64,000 nucleotides of DNA from CAZLGM01 sp964623625 (GCA_964623625.1 CAZUUJ010000005.1:1-64000); one strand, 5' to 3'. Positions 41,160 to 50,870 are shown, counted from the stretch's first letter. Numbers and translations are program-made. The notes: generated by a model from the letters alone, not told the origin.

Positions 41160-43763
41160 ATGAAAATCCAGCATTGTCTCTCTACATCATCTCTTTTTGG
41201 CGATCTTGATGAGGCAGAGATAGAGCGATTGGCCCAAAAGGTGATCGTTAAAAAAGTTGCGTCCGGTGATTTCATCTATCGTGAGGGAGAGGTAGGCAGC
41301 GACATCTATCTGATCGCTTCCGGCGCTGTTGATATAGTTTATAAATCCGATACCGGACAAATATTTACTATTGGCTGTATGGGACAGGGAAGCCATTTTG
41401 GCGAAACCACCCTGCTCACCGGTAAACACCATTCCGTCGGCATCAGGGCGTCTACCAAGACCAAATTACTCATCATAACAGAAAAAGTTTTTCACGAACT
41501 GTTCGATGAAAACAGTGTTGTCCATAACGCCTTGGAACGTTCTCTTGCCGAGCGGCTCCAACTCAGTTTCTACCTGCTGAAAGAAAACAGTGAAACACTT
41601 CAGAAGGGGAGTGCATCATTGGAGTCGGTCGATACTCCTGTTCTGGGCACCTCTTACTTGAATCAACCGAGTGAACTCAACTATGCTTTTGAGCAATCCA
41701 GGCTCTTTACAACGGTAAGGAGGTTGATAGAACAATTCGCAACTAACCGGGATCCGGTACTTATTACCGGTGAAGCCGGTACCGGTAAACGGCTGGTGGC
41801 AAAACAGGTTCACCTGCGCACTGAGACAAAAGATGTTCCTTATATCCAAATAGATCTTCGCCAGTTCGACCCATGGGTATTACAAACAAAATTGTTTGGC
41901 AGGGATCAGGAGGATTTTGTTTTTACCGAAGGAAGGCAGCCAGGCATCATTGAGCAGGTTCAGGCAGGCACCATTGTTCTGTATCATGCTGAAGAGCTTA
42001 ACCAGGTTCTGCAGAGAAAACTCGTCAACCTGCTGCAAACTGGATTGTTCACCAACGGCAGAGGCGAAAAGAAACGTTTTCCGGCACGAATACTGTTTAT
42101 TTGCAGATCAAATTTTGTTTCAGAGAGTACAAAGGAGAACATATTTATTCCGCAGTTTAAAAAGCTGCTCTCCAAACAGGTCATTACCATTCCCGCGTTG
42201 CGAGAACACAAGATTGATATTCCCAACCTGGTCAACCACTATCTGGAAAAGTATAGCCGCCAGGAGTTTAAAAATATCAGCAATATTACTCCCAGGGCCG
42301 TGGGAGTCCTGATGAATTATGACTGGCCCGGAAATATAAACGAGTTGTCCAATGTTATTCAGCGTGCAGTTATCGTCAGTGAGGATGGTGAGACTCTTTC
42401 CGAACAGATTCTTTTAGGATTACCAAGAACCGAGGGTAAGCAGCTTTTTGACCTGTTGCGAGTAGAGAAGGTTCGAAAGCTTTTCACCAGTCACTTATTT
42501 CCAGTTTTGCCAATGGCGCTGATTACCGTATTGGTTATTTTCGGTCTTGGTGCATTGATTCTCGGGCCATCTGAGGCTGATCACAATATCGGTATTACCT
42601 TAGGCTGGTATATCGGCTGGCCGCTGCTGATAATGTCATTCTTCTTTCTACCGCGTTTCTGGTGTAGTGTCTGCTCGATGGCGGTGCCGGGCAGGATCGT
42701 CCAATATTTCTATAAACCGAAGCGAAAACTGCCTTCGGTGATCAGCAACTATTCCGGATGGATTGTGACAGCTCTCTGCTTGGGAGTATTCTGGGTGGAG
42801 ATTGTCTGGAATGCCTATCAAAGTCCTGCTCTTACAGCGGGAATAATTCTGTTTATTGCCACCGGCTCCCTGGTGTTCAGTATCTTATACAAACGAAGGG
42901 CCTGGTGCCGGTACATCTGTCCGCTGGGAGCAATGAACGCGATCTTCTCCATGCCGTCAATTCTTGAACTGCGAGCCAACCGTCATCTCTGCGCCAACCG
43001 TTGTGACGAATACAGTTGCTATACCGGCACCGACATAGCGCCTGGCTGCCCGATGTTTCGGCATCCTTATCTGGTCGATAATAACCGGGATTGCACCCTC
43101 TGCGGGAATTGTGTCAAAAATTGTCCACATCAGTCTATTCAGCTCAACCTGCGCCTGGCTCCTCAGGAACTATGGAATATGGAAACACCACGCCTATCGG
43201 ACAGTTTTTTGGTTATGGGGTTGGCGGCAATTTTTTTCTTCCTGGCCCGCCATCAGGATACTACTCCGCTATTTATAAAATTGGGTGAGTTTCTTGGTGG
43301 TATATTTACCTCACCTTATCTGATCGGCAGTGTTCTTCTGTGGGGAACCGTTGCCGGGCTTTATATAATTTTCATGATCTATATGCTCATCCAGTCAAGA
43401 CTGCTTAAAAGCGACTATAGTCAGACGCTTGCCCTATATGGTTATGGTGCCATTCCTCTTGTCCTCGGCGGCTATCTGGCTGTTTACTTGAAAATGTTCA
43501 TCACCGGCGCCGGTCGTCTGCTTCCCAATTTTTATGAGCTTATGGACAAGACAATCCCTTTCGGTACTATTCATTTACTGACCGATTCCGGAGTTACAAC
43601 AGTACAGCATATTATCGTTCTCGGCGGTCTGCTTTGCACCCTCTATGCGAATTACCGGATCACCAGACGATTGAGGCAGAATAGAGAATTATCAACGATG
43701 ATTCATTTCCCGCCTGCAGTGTTTAACCTTATCCTCGGTATGCTCTTTGTTACCACCTTTTAG
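41160..43763 (+). CDS. Fusion: cNMP-binding domain, AAA+ domain, polytopic 4Fe-4S polyferredoxin
   Basis: 867 residues. About 10-125 is a CRP-like cyclic-nucleotide-binding domain (EGEVGSDIYLIASGAVDIVY; GSHFGETTLLTG). About 175-425 is an AAA+ ATPase of the sigma54-activator lineage (Walker A GEAGTGKR near 203; C-terminal DWPGNINELSNVIQRAVI), but the GAFTGA loop is absent (LFGRDQEDFVFTEG instead). From about 447 come membrane helices with NapH/NosR-like cysteine motifs: CSVCSMAVPG, CRYICPLGAMNAIF, and a ferredoxin site CTLCGNCVKNCP near 645; more helices reach the C-terminus. There is no helix-turn-helix. It is presumably a membrane redox sensor or electron-transfer protein gated by a nucleotide or ATP signal; the function is inferred, the domain order is seen. 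Confidence 0.85.
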   Translation: MKIQHCLSTSSLFGDLDEAEIERLAQKVIVKKVASGDFIYREGEVGSDIYLIASGAVDIVYKSDTGQIFTIGCMGQGSHFGETTLLTGKHHSVGIRASTKTKLLIITEKVFHELFDENSVVHNALERSLAERLQLSFYLLKENSETLQKGSASLESVDTPVLGTSYLNQPSELNYAFEQSRLFTTVRRLIEQFATNRDPVLITGEAGTGKRLVAKQVHLRTETKDVPYIQIDLRQFDPWVLQTKLFGRDQEDFVFTEGRQPGIIEQVQAGTIVLYHAEELNQVLQRKLVNLLQTGLFTNGRGEKKRFPARILFICRSNFVSESTKENIFIPQFKKLLSKQVITIPALREHKIDIPNLVNHYLEKYSRQEFKNISNITPRAVGVLMNYDWPGNINELSNVIQRAVIVSEDGETLSEQILLGLPRTEGKQLFDLLRVEKVRKLFTSHLFPVLPMALITVLVIFGLGALILGPSEADHNIGITLGWYIGWPLLIMSFFFLPRFWCSVCSMAVPGRIVQYFYKPKRKLPSVISNYSGWIVTALCLGVFWVEIVWNAYQSPALTAGIILFIATGSLVFSILYKRRAWCRYICPLGAMNAIFSMPSILELRANRHLCANRCDEYSCYTGTDIAPGCPMFRHPYLVDNNRDCTLCGNCVKNCPHQSIQLNLRLAPQELWNMETPRLSDSFLVMGLAAIFFFLARHQDTTPLFIKLGEFLGGIFTSPYLIGSVLLWGTVAGLYIIFMIYMLIQSRLLKSDYSQTLALYGYGAIPLVLGGYLAVYLKMFITGAGRLLPNFYELMDKTIPFGTIHLLTDSGVTTVQHIIVLGGLLCTLYANYRITRRLRQNRELSTMIHFPPAVFNLILGMLFVTTF

Positions 43764-43779
43764 AACCGCAACAACTTTT

Positions 43780-44241
43780 TCAGTTTTTATTCATCCTCTG
43801 CTTCAACCGATTATTCCGTTTTATCACATCCTCATTGCCGGCATACCATGGAGGAATATCATCGTAATCGGGGATACCGTCGTCGATTAGATATCTGGCA
43901 TTGGGATTTTTCGGATATCCCATGGGAACCGCACCGGCACAGATACAGCAGATTCCGGTTTCATCCCCTTTAAGCGCCCGCCTGGCATCAGGAGAAACCC
44001 TGATGATGTCACCTGTTTGCAGGTCGATGAGTTCATCGTTGATCAAAATAGATCCGCTGCCGGAAATGACGATATAAACTTCTTCCTGTTTCCGGTGTGT
44101 GTGGGTGAAACTATACCCTTCATTGGCTGGTATATTGATCACACCCAGGGCTACTCCCTTGAGCCCAAGCTGTTTTCTCGGGCTTGTCAACCAAGGCAGA
44201 GAATCAATATCAAGGTGTATTTTTGTATAACTATCAGTCAT
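43780..44241 (-). CDS. Cupin-domain protein
   Basis: 153 residues, a single cupin barrel: GYSFTHTHRKQEEVYIVISG holds the metal-binding His-His-Glu motif 1, and LQTGDIIRVSPDARRALKG the second. AGAVPMGYPKNPNARYLIDDG is a tail seen in small stand-alone cupins. Such proteins bind metal and may be isomerases, oxygenases or sensors; no more specific role can be given. It converges with the fusion gene (17 bp between stops). Confidence 0.8.
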   Translation of the reverse strand: MTDSYTKIHLDIDSLPWLTSPRKQLGLKGVALGVINIPANEGYSFTHTHRKQEEVYIVISGSGSILINDELIDLQTGDIIRVSPDARRALKGDETGICCICAGAVPMGYPKNPNARYLIDDGIPDYDDIPPWYAGNEDVIKRNNRLKQRMNKN

Positions 44242-44265
44242 AAGATCAATTTAATGGTGTGGTTA

Positions 44266-44351
44266 TTATTGCGTAGCGGCTTTGCCACAAACTGTAAAAA
44301 ATCGCCAGCTACGCCGGGAATAAAACAATACGTTTTACCCGTGGTTGTTTA
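44266..44351 (+). repeat. Multi-hairpin repeat, internally deleted copy
   Basis: Begins ATTATTGCGTAGCGGCTTTG, has CGCCAGCTACGCCGGGAATAAA, and ends CGTTTTACCCGTGGTTGTTTATTC. Compared with 22129-22277 the central GTGCTTCGCAC hairpin region is missing. It also forms the 3' end region of the downstream minus-strand gene: the stop codon at 44349 lies at its edge. Confidence 0.7.
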
Positions 44352-44753
44352 TTCTTCAGGCCTGTAAATAAGGGCCGTTATGATACCTGCAATAATGAAT
44401 TCAAGTGTGCCGAAAATAAACCACTGGACGGCAAGCTTGAAAGGAACCGGATAAATGACATACTGATTGAAAGCGCCTACACCGTTCATCAACAAACCGA
44501 TCAGCAGTCCGTAGCGGACTCCTTCGCCAACGCCTTTTCCCTCATATCCTTTTGTAAAGATGTAAACAAATAGAAAAGAGAGAAACAGGGACGTGAGGTG
44601 CATAATCCACATCTTGTCCATCATGTCCGGTCTCCACACCGATATCAGCTTTTGGTATGTCGGGCCAAGCATTAAATTATGGATGAGATAATCAAACAGT
44701 TGAAAGGAAATAAAGACAACGACAGCCGCTCCGATGAAACGTTTGATGTTCAT
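44349..44753 (-). CDS. Small four-helix membrane protein
   Basis: About 134 residues from ATG 44753, preceded by GGGGAAGA. Four hydrophobic segments: FIGAAVVVFISFQLFDYLIH, IMHLTSLFLSFLFVYIFT, VRYGLLIGLLMNGVGAFNQY, and FIFGTLEFIIAGIITALIYR. I do not recognise a named family with certainty; similar short membrane proteins are common as unknowns. The C-terminus sits against a multi-hairpin repeat, so the last residues may be repeat-derived. Promoter not evident. Confidence 0.7.
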   Translation of the reverse strand: MNIKRFIGAAVVVFISFQLFDYLIHNLMLGPTYQKLISVWRPDMMDKMWIMHLTSLFLSFLFVYIFTKGYEGKGVGEGVRYGLLIGLLMNGVGAFNQYVIYPVPFKLAVQWFIFGTLEFIIAGIITALIYRPEE

Positions 44754-44934
44754 GACAATCTTCCCCTGTTTTGTGGTCGAGTTGGAATTAATACGGTTTG
44801 AATTACAATACACTTCAGCTTATCACAACATTGAATTAACAAAAAGCATGCCTCGACCTTTTTCCTGAATTTGAGTATATCTACCTACTACTTTTTGAAG
44901 CTTTACCGGTATTTAACTTGAGAAAATTGAAGAG

Positions 44935-45336
44935 ATGGCAAAGTTAGAAGATATTTTTCAGTGCACCCGTTGTGGCTACTGCTGTCATGGCGACACAACA
45001 GTTTCTCTGGACGAAAGTGATCAGAAAAGAATGAGCGAATCTTTAGGAATGAACAAACAAGAGGTTCGGGATAAGTTCTGGCATGTGACGGGAAGTGTGG
45101 TCCAGATGAAAGTGGCTGACGGACATTGCATTTTTTATAACGAAGGCTGCACTGTCCACAAGGGACGACCCTGGCGGTGCGCCCAGTGGCCTCTTCACCC
45201 ATCTATTTTAAGTGATGAGAATAATTTCAATACCATCCGTGAGTCATGCCCCGGCATCAATCAGGATATCTCGTATAATGATTTCTGCCGGATATTCAAA
45301 GAACTGATGGATGACAGTCAGATTGTTCAGTGTTAA
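44935..45336 (+). CDS. YkgJ-type cysteine-cluster protein
   Basis: 133 residues with an N-terminal cluster QCTRCGYCCHGDTTVSL (CxxCxxCC), then C near position 62 (GHCIFYNEGCTVHKGRPWRC) and another near 103 (ESCPGI). These cysteines match the UPF0153/YkgJ (CxxCxxCC) family that binds zinc or an iron-sulfur cluster. It lies immediately before rlmH (3 bp gap), so probably cotranscribed. Biological role unknown. Confidence 0.85.
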   Translation: MAKLEDIFQCTRCGYCCHGDTTVSLDESDQKRMSESLGMNKQEVRDKFWHVTGSVVQMKVADGHCIFYNEGCTVHKGRPWRCAQWPLHPSILSDENNFNTIRESCPGINQDISYNDFCRIFKELMDDSQIVQC

Positions 45337-45339
45337 ACC

Positions 45340-45807
45340 GTGAAGATCGAGTGCCTTTTCCTTGGTAAAACAAAGGAAAACTTCCTATCCGAGGGGATCA
45401 ATGAGTATGCAAAACGGTTAAAGCATTATACTACGATCTCTGTCAAATTAATTAAAAGCAGGCTGACAGGACGGTTTGATGACAACACAATCAAAGAGAA
45501 GGAAGGAGATCTTCTGCTTAAGAACGTATCTCGCAACAGTTACCTCGTTGTCCTTGATTCCGGCGGCAGACAGATCAGTTCAGAAGGCTTGGCCGATTTG
45601 ATAACGACCTGGGAAATAGAGGGGAAAAATACGGTTACCTTTTTAATCGGTGGGCCGCTCGGTCTATCCAGAAGCGTTCTTCAAAAGGCGGACATGATTT
45701 TGTCCCTCTCCCGGCTCACCTTTACTCATGATATGACCCGTCTACTGCTGTTTGAACAACTCTATCGCGCCTATACAATCAAGCGGGGCGAGAAGTATCA
45801 TAAGTGA
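45340..45807 (+). CDS. rlmH: 23S rRNA (pseudouridine1915-N3)-methyltransferase RlmH
   Basis: 155 residues, usual length. A SPOUT methyltransferase: FLIGGPLGLSRSVLQKADM is the SAM-binding knot, LSLSRLTFTHDMTRLLLFEQ and YRAYTIKRGEKYHK the conserved C-terminal tail that defines RlmH. It methylates N3 of pseudouridine 1915 on assembled ribosomes. The start is GTG at 45340, 3 bp after the preceding stop. Confidence 0.95.
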   Translation: MKIECLFLGKTKENFLSEGINEYAKRLKHYTTISVKLIKSRLTGRFDDNTIKEKEGDLLLKNVSRNSYLVVLDSGGRQISSEGLADLITTWEIEGKNTVTFLIGGPLGLSRSVLQKADMILSLSRLTFTHDMTRLLLFEQLYRAYTIKRGEKYHK

Positions 45808-45892
45808 TCCTGATTACACTGAAGGCATGGCTGAATCAAATAACCAGATGATTCACATTATAACTGTTGCCATGAACGTTTGATATTTCTTC

Positions 45893-46693
45893 CTATCTTT
45901 TAAAACCGTGTTTCACAAGATACACATCAAAACGACTGTTTTTCATGTCGATGGTGTGGCTTGGCTGATTTTGATCGATGGTTGGCGCCCCTTTTGGGCG
46001 TTTGACGACCACACGGTTGGCAGCTGTTTGCAGGGCCTGCTGAAAAAGAGTGGGGCTGTCTAGGTCATCACCGACAAGCTGTCTGATAATACGCATTTCC
46101 AGTTTGTTAAGTGCGCTTTTTTTTCGGTGCGGATACATGGGATCCATATAGACTGTATAGGGCTGAAGGTCGCTACGCCGCAATTGATTGAATGAATGGT
46201 CGACAATGAGTGTCAGGTGTTTGTTGACAATATCTGCGCTTTTTTTGTCCTTCTCAGCTCGCTCTAACCCATCAGCCAAAAGGGCCCCAAGAATGGGAGA
46301 ACGTTCTACCAGGGTAACCCTGCAACCCAGAGAGGCCAGCACAAAAGCATCACCTCCTAGTCCTGCTGTCACATCTATGATATCTGGTCTGAAACCGGAA
46401 ACCACTCCACAAGCTTTTGCCAGCGGTTGATGAATGGTCCGGTTATGATGCAGCCTGTAACCGCTGGTACCATGGGTGAAATCAATAAAACAGGTGCTGT
46501 ACTTCTTTTCCTTACCAAGGCGAGCCTTCAGTTCCAGGCCACGTGTAGAGAGATGAAGCACAAACTGAAAACGACCTGGGTCTCTACCGGGTTCAAGAAA
46601 GGGGAGGCTCAGAGAAACCCCAATATCTTTTGCTTTTGTTTCCAACCTGTCCGAATCGTTTTCGCAGGTGACTGCTATCGTTTGGTAATCCAC
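45893..46693 (-). CDS. rsmJ: 16S rRNA (guanine1516-N2)-methyltransferase RsmJ
   Basis: 266 residues. YSTCFIDFTHGTSGYRLHH precedes the SAM site DVTAGLGGDAFVLASLGC; VYMDPMYPHRKKSAL is the catalytic DPMYP motif, and VVKRPKGAP the C-terminal signature. This combination is specific to RsmJ (YhiQ). Monocistronic on the minus strand, divergent from kdsB. Confidence 0.9.
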   Translation of the reverse strand: MDYQTIAVTCENDSDRLETKAKDIGVSLSLPFLEPGRDPGRFQFVLHLSTRGLELKARLGKEKKYSTCFIDFTHGTSGYRLHHNRTIHQPLAKACGVVSGFRPDIIDVTAGLGGDAFVLASLGCRVTLVERSPILGALLADGLERAEKDKKSADIVNKHLTLIVDHSFNQLRRSDLQPYTVYMDPMYPHRKKSALNKLEMRIIRQLVGDDLDSPTLFQQALQTAANRVVVKRPKGAPTIDQNQPSHTIDMKNSRFDVYLVKHGFKR

Positions 46694-46827
46694 CGAATTT
46701 TGTTCTACTGTTTTACTATTTTACTTGAAGTTGTTTTCCCTTTATACTAAACGGATGACACTTCTTCTCCGTTTGAAAAATCGGAGTCGACACTTTAATC
46801 ATCCATATTAGTCTTTCAAACAGCACT

Positions 46828-47598
46828 ATGCAAAGTCAAGAGCTACACCCTCAGGTGGTGGCCATCATTCCGGCACGCTACCATTCCAATCGATTCGAAG
46901 GAAAACCGCTGGCAAAAATCAACGGCAAACCTATGATCCAGCACGTGGTGGAACGAGCCAACCGTGTCTCTATGCTGTCAAGAGTGGTCGTTGCCACCGA
47001 CAATAAAAAAATTGCTGACTGCGTCGCTTCTTTTGGCGGAGAATACGTCTTGACAAGGGACGACCATGTTTCCGGATCTGACAGGCTGGCTGAAGCGGCG
47101 GAACTGTTGTCTATTTCCGAGCATGATGTGGTGGTCAACATTCAGGGAGATCAACCGCTCTTTCCTGCCGAAGTGGTGGAGCAGGTTGCAGGGCCGTTAC
47201 TTGAGGACCCGGCATTGCCGATGTCCACCTTGATCTATAAAATAGTGAGGTCTGAAGAGATTGACGATCCCAACCACGTCAAAACGGTGTTTGACCGGGA
47301 CAATTATGCACTCTATTTTTCCCGTTCGTCCATTCCGTTTCAGCGCAATCCCGAGGAGGTTGAGTCGCCGACTTATTATAAGCATCTGGGTTTTTATGCC
47401 TATCGGAAAGGTTTCCTGCTCACTTTTGTCGCTCTTCCCGAAGGAGAATGGGAGCGTTTTGAAAAACTGGAACAGTTACGGGCATTGGAGTACGGATATA
47501 AAATAAAAGTGGTACTCACCGAGCATGACTCCATAGAAGTAGATACACCGGAGGACCTGCGAAGAGTTGAGGAGTACATTAACAGTGGAGGGAAATAA
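46828..47598 (+). CDS. kdsB: 3-deoxy-manno-octulosonate cytidylyltransferase KdsB
   Basis: 256 residues. IIPARYHSNRFEGKPLAKI is the CTP-binding N-terminal motif, VVNIQGDQPLFPAEVVEQV the Mg-binding/substrate motif, and YKHLGFYAYRKGFLLTF and EQLRALEYGYKIKV the C-terminal signatures. It activates Kdo as CMP-Kdo for lipopolysaccharide core assembly, showing a Gram-negative cell. It leads an apparent operon with mdh (3 bp) and the CofD-like gene. Confidence 0.95.
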   Translation: MQSQELHPQVVAIIPARYHSNRFEGKPLAKINGKPMIQHVVERANRVSMLSRVVVATDNKKIADCVASFGGEYVLTRDDHVSGSDRLAEAAELLSISEHDVVVNIQGDQPLFPAEVVEQVAGPLLEDPALPMSTLIYKIVRSEEIDDPNHVKTVFDRDNYALYFSRSSIPFQRNPEEVESPTYYKHLGFYAYRKGFLLTFVALPEGEWERFEKLEQLRALEYGYKIKVVLTEHDSIEVDTPEDLRRVEEYINSGGK

Positions 47599-47601
47599 AA
47601 A

Positions 47602-48528
47602 ATGAGAAAGAAGATAACAGTTATCGGAGCGGGCAACGTCGGGGCCACTGCTGCCCACCTGGCAGCAGTGAAGAATCTAGGTGACGTTGTCCTGCTTGAT
47701 GTTGTTGAAGGAATACCGCAGGGTAAGGGGCTTGACCTCCTGCAGTCCGGACCTCTTGAAGGCTTTTTCAATTCCGTAAAAGGTTCCAACGATTACGCCG
47801 ATACGGCCGGGTCCGATGTGGTGATCATTACCGCCGGACTGGCAAGAAAACCCGGGATGTCGCGGGATGACCTGCTTGCAAAAAACGTAGCCATCGTAAA
47901 ATCGTGTGCCGAGCAGGCGGTCAAACACTCACCGGACTGTGTTATCATCGTGGTGACCAATCCCATTGATGCCATGGTCCATACGGCGTTTAAAGTGACC
48001 GGTCATCCAAAGAATAAAGTGATCGGCATGGCCGGTGTTCTTGATTCAGCGAGATACAGAACCTTTATCGCCGAAGAGCTGGGTGTGGCACCCGGGGATG
48101 TCTGCGCCCTGGTAATGGGGATTCATGGAGACAATATGCTGCCGATGGTTCGGTTGGCCAATGTGGCCGGGGTACCGATCACCGAGCTGATTCCCGGTGA
48201 CAGGATCGACCAGATCGTCGAGCGTACCCAGAAGGGCGGTATCGAAATTGTCAACCATCTGAAAACCGGTTCCGCTTTTTACACTCCCGGTCTGTCATCG
48301 ATCGAAATGGCAGAGGCGGTGCTCACCGACTCGAAACGGGTCATGCCGTGTGCCGCATACTGCGAGGGTGAATTCGGGATTAACGGTTATTTTCTTGGAG
48401 TGCCGGTTGTACTGGGCGCTGGAGGTGTTGAAAGGATTATCGAATTCGAACTGACCCAGGAAGAAAAAGACGCTCTTGCCGTCTCCGTTACAGCCGTCAA
48501 AAAACAAATGGAAGAAACGGGACTGTAG
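47602..48528 (+). CDS. mdh: Malate dehydrogenase (LDH-like type)
   Basis: 308 residues. VIGAGNVGATAAHLAAVKNL is the NAD-binding motif, followed by Asp in LLDVVEGIPQGKGLDLL (NAD preference). ITAGLARKPGMSRDDLLAKN and VTNPIDAMVHTAFKVTGHP form the substrate loop and catalytic Arg region. MGIHGDNMLPM holds the catalytic His. It is of the lactate-dehydrogenase-like malate dehydrogenase class common in anaerobes. GGAGGG lies upstream of ATG 47602. Confidence 0.94.
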   Translation: MRKKITVIGAGNVGATAAHLAAVKNLGDVVLLDVVEGIPQGKGLDLLQSGPLEGFFNSVKGSNDYADTAGSDVVIITAGLARKPGMSRDDLLAKNVAIVKSCAEQAVKHSPDCVIIVVTNPIDAMVHTAFKVTGHPKNKVIGMAGVLDSARYRTFIAEELGVAPGDVCALVMGIHGDNMLPMVRLANVAGVPITELIPGDRIDQIVERTQKGGIEIVNHLKTGSAFYTPGLSSIEMAEAVLTDSKRVMPCAAYCEGEFGINGYFLGVPVVLGAGGVERIIEFELTQEEKDALAVSVTAVKKQMEETGL

Positions 48529-48539
48529 GGGCTGCTTCG

Positions 48540-50870
48540 ATGACAAGGGAAGAAAGACATCATAGGGTTCTGGGTAACGATGTCCAAGATTGCCTGGACC
48601 GGCTGCTGAATAGACAGCTTTCACCTCTTGATCATCTCCCGCACAGCGATCTTCGTGAAAAACTGATAGAGCTGGTTCTCTACGGTGAACCGAAGAGCCA
48701 CGACAGCGAAGTATCTGAGCTGTTTACAGCTCTGCGCCAGGGTTTGCGTGAACAGAATGTGGATGAAGCCAAAGTTGTTGTATTTGGCGGCGGTTCCGGG
48801 TTATCAAACATCATCGGGGGTGACTGCCGGCGGAAGAACTGGGAGACAGCACCTTTTTCAGGCATAAAAGAACTGTTTCCCAAGACCCGTTCAATCGTCT
48901 GTGTCACCGATGACGGCGGATCCACAGGGGAACTGCTCAAAGATCTGCCCTTTATTGCCCTTGGCGACATTCGCCATGTTCTTCTTTCTTCAACCCAACG
49001 CAGGAAGTTGCAGATCGAGTATGGTTTGACCTTGGAGGAGGCCCATAACGTGGCTGCGATCCTGTACCGGTTGTTTAATTACCGGTTCGGGAGTAGACCG
49101 TCTTCTGTTGGTATGCTGCTAGACGATTGCAACGTTGACCTACATGAACTGCCTGAAGATCCTGGTAAGGAACTGGGTGAGTATCTCAATCTGATTTTCA
49201 AAGATGATCGACTCAGCCCAACCCTTTTACGCCCCAATTGCCTCGGTAATCTGATCGTTGCTGCGGCTATTTATAAGGAATTGGATCCTTCCCTGGGAAA
49301 TGACAAACTGCTTGACCATGAACAGGATGTTAGAGAGGCCATTTACACAGGGTTAACTCGTATTTCCTCACTTCTGGGTGCGGAAGAACATGCCGTTTTG
49401 CCCTGCACATCGGCTGTTTCCCATCTGCGTGTACAGTATTCAAACGGTGTTCGAGTGACCGGTGAGCATAAGTCGGGTTATGCCAAAAGGGGGTATCCGG
49501 TTGACCGGGTTACCGTTGATTTCTTTGGTGCTCCATATGTTTATCCTCAGGTGATCAAGGAGATCGAAGAGGCAGATATTCTGATCATGGCGCCGGGAAG
49601 CCTCTACAGTTCCATTATCCCAATCTTTCAGGTTCCAGGGTTGGCCGAGGCTGTTCGCAGGAACGACCATGCATTGAAAATTCTTTTTTCCAACCTCTGG
49701 GTTCAGGCGGGCGAGACCGATCAATCAATCTCCGATCCCGAACGCAAGTTTTATGTGTCGGATATGCTCAGAGCATATGAACGGAATATTCCCGGAGGAA
49801 CCCGAGGGCTGTTCAATGAAGTGTTGTGTATTTCCCTTAAGGATGTTCCGGCATCTGTTATGCAGCGGTACGATATAGAGGGTAAACTGCCGATCTATCT
49901 TGATCGAGGACGGGTTAAAGAACTTGGTTTCTCCTGTATTGAGTGCGGTATCTTTTCCCAATCAGCACTGGCAGAAAGAGGCGTTATTCAACATGATCCG
50001 TCGATTATCGCCCAGGCGGTCAAGACCATCTATGTGGCATCTCATTTATTCAACACAATTGAGATGGAAAGAAGTGAAGGAAAAGGAACAATCCAACTGG
50101 AGGGTGAGCAGGTATCGGCAGGCCGGATGATGCTTTTGCCTTCCCAACGGTACAGTCGAATTAACGATATCGTTGCCGCTTTGAGCATTTCTTTTATGGG
50201 TGAGAACGGTTATACGGATCGGGTGGATGAGATTAAACTGTTACTTGCCGATATTATCTGGAAGCATGTCGATATCTTATTAGATCATCTACAATTCATC
50301 GGGGGTCTGATCTTTATCGATGAAGACAACTGGAAGCGTGATCAGAAGTGGGACAACGTCTTTTCCTTTTACGATCCTGAAGACAGGCTGATCAAGATTC
50401 GGAACGATCTGCTCGACGAACCGGAAAAGATCGAAATTGCCTTTCTGGTCGCTTTAGGAGAATCTCTGTTAGGCGATTATGCGGAGTCGAAAGAAATAAG
50501 ACCGATGGAATCCGACGGAGCCCGGCTCGGCAAGGTTTATCATCTCCGTGTAAAAAAGCAGCAGAATCGGTTCTGCTATTTCAACGATGAGGAATTAAGC
50601 AACTTTCTTGATCTCTCCCGGATGATGAAAAACCCTCAGGACAATCTGCACTTTACCAGGCTGGTAAACGGAGATGAGGGGTTTACGCCTCCGGGATTGC
50701 TGATGGGTATGACCTATGCCTGGTACCTGGAGAACCGGTTTGCCTCAAATATCGAATATAAAATGTCGATCATGCGTATCAAACATTCGGACCTGATTCC
50801 CGAACAGATCAAAATGCTGGACCGCAGACAGAGAATCATCTCTTTCTTCAGGGAAGTGGTGTTTTCATAA
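48540..50870 (+). CDS. CofD/YvcK-superfamily protein with long C-terminal extension
   Basis: 776 residues. A ~75-residue helical N-terminus is followed by a CofD-like fold (about 80-490): VVVFGGGSGLSNIIGG, VCVTDDGGSTGELLKDLPF, ALGDIRHVLLSS, and ADILIMAPGSLYSSIIPIFQ, all homologous to YvcK/CofD motifs. The remaining ~280 residues (about 500-776) are unrecognised and contain WKHVDILLDHLQFIGGLIFI. YvcK proteins bind nucleotide sugars and control wall metabolism; CofD transfers phospholactate. This is much longer than either (about 310-450 residues). It resembles the CofD-related subfamily I recall from 'GAK' gene neighbourhoods, but that is memory-based. It is third in the kdsB-mdh unit and converges on a kinase-like gene. 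Confidence 0.75.
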   Translation: MTREERHHRVLGNDVQDCLDRLLNRQLSPLDHLPHSDLREKLIELVLYGEPKSHDSEVSELFTALRQGLREQNVDEAKVVVFGGGSGLSNIIGGDCRRKNWETAPFSGIKELFPKTRSIVCVTDDGGSTGELLKDLPFIALGDIRHVLLSSTQRRKLQIEYGLTLEEAHNVAAILYRLFNYRFGSRPSSVGMLLDDCNVDLHELPEDPGKELGEYLNLIFKDDRLSPTLLRPNCLGNLIVAAAIYKELDPSLGNDKLLDHEQDVREAIYTGLTRISSLLGAEEHAVLPCTSAVSHLRVQYSNGVRVTGEHKSGYAKRGYPVDRVTVDFFGAPYVYPQVIKEIEEADILIMAPGSLYSSIIPIFQVPGLAEAVRRNDHALKILFSNLWVQAGETDQSISDPERKFYVSDMLRAYERNIPGGTRGLFNEVLCISLKDVPASVMQRYDIEGKLPIYLDRGRVKELGFSCIECGIFSQSALAERGVIQHDPSIIAQAVKTIYVASHLFNTIEMERSEGKGTIQLEGEQVSAGRMMLLPSQRYSRINDIVAALSISFMGENGYTDRVDEIKLLLADIIWKHVDILLDHLQFIGGLIFIDEDNWKRDQKWDNVFSFYDPEDRLIKIRNDLLDEPEKIEIAFLVALGESLLGDYAESKEIRPMESDGARLGKVYHLRVKKQQNRFCYFNDEELSNFLDLSRMMKNPQDNLHFTRLVNGDEGFTPPGLLMGMTYAWYLENRFASNIEYKMSIMRIKHSDLIPEQIKMLDRRQRIISFFREVVFS

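Noticed and set aside
41160..43763. Reading the AAA+ region as a sigma54 activator
   Set aside because: The GAFTGA loop and a C-terminal HTH are both missing and the protein continues into membrane helices.
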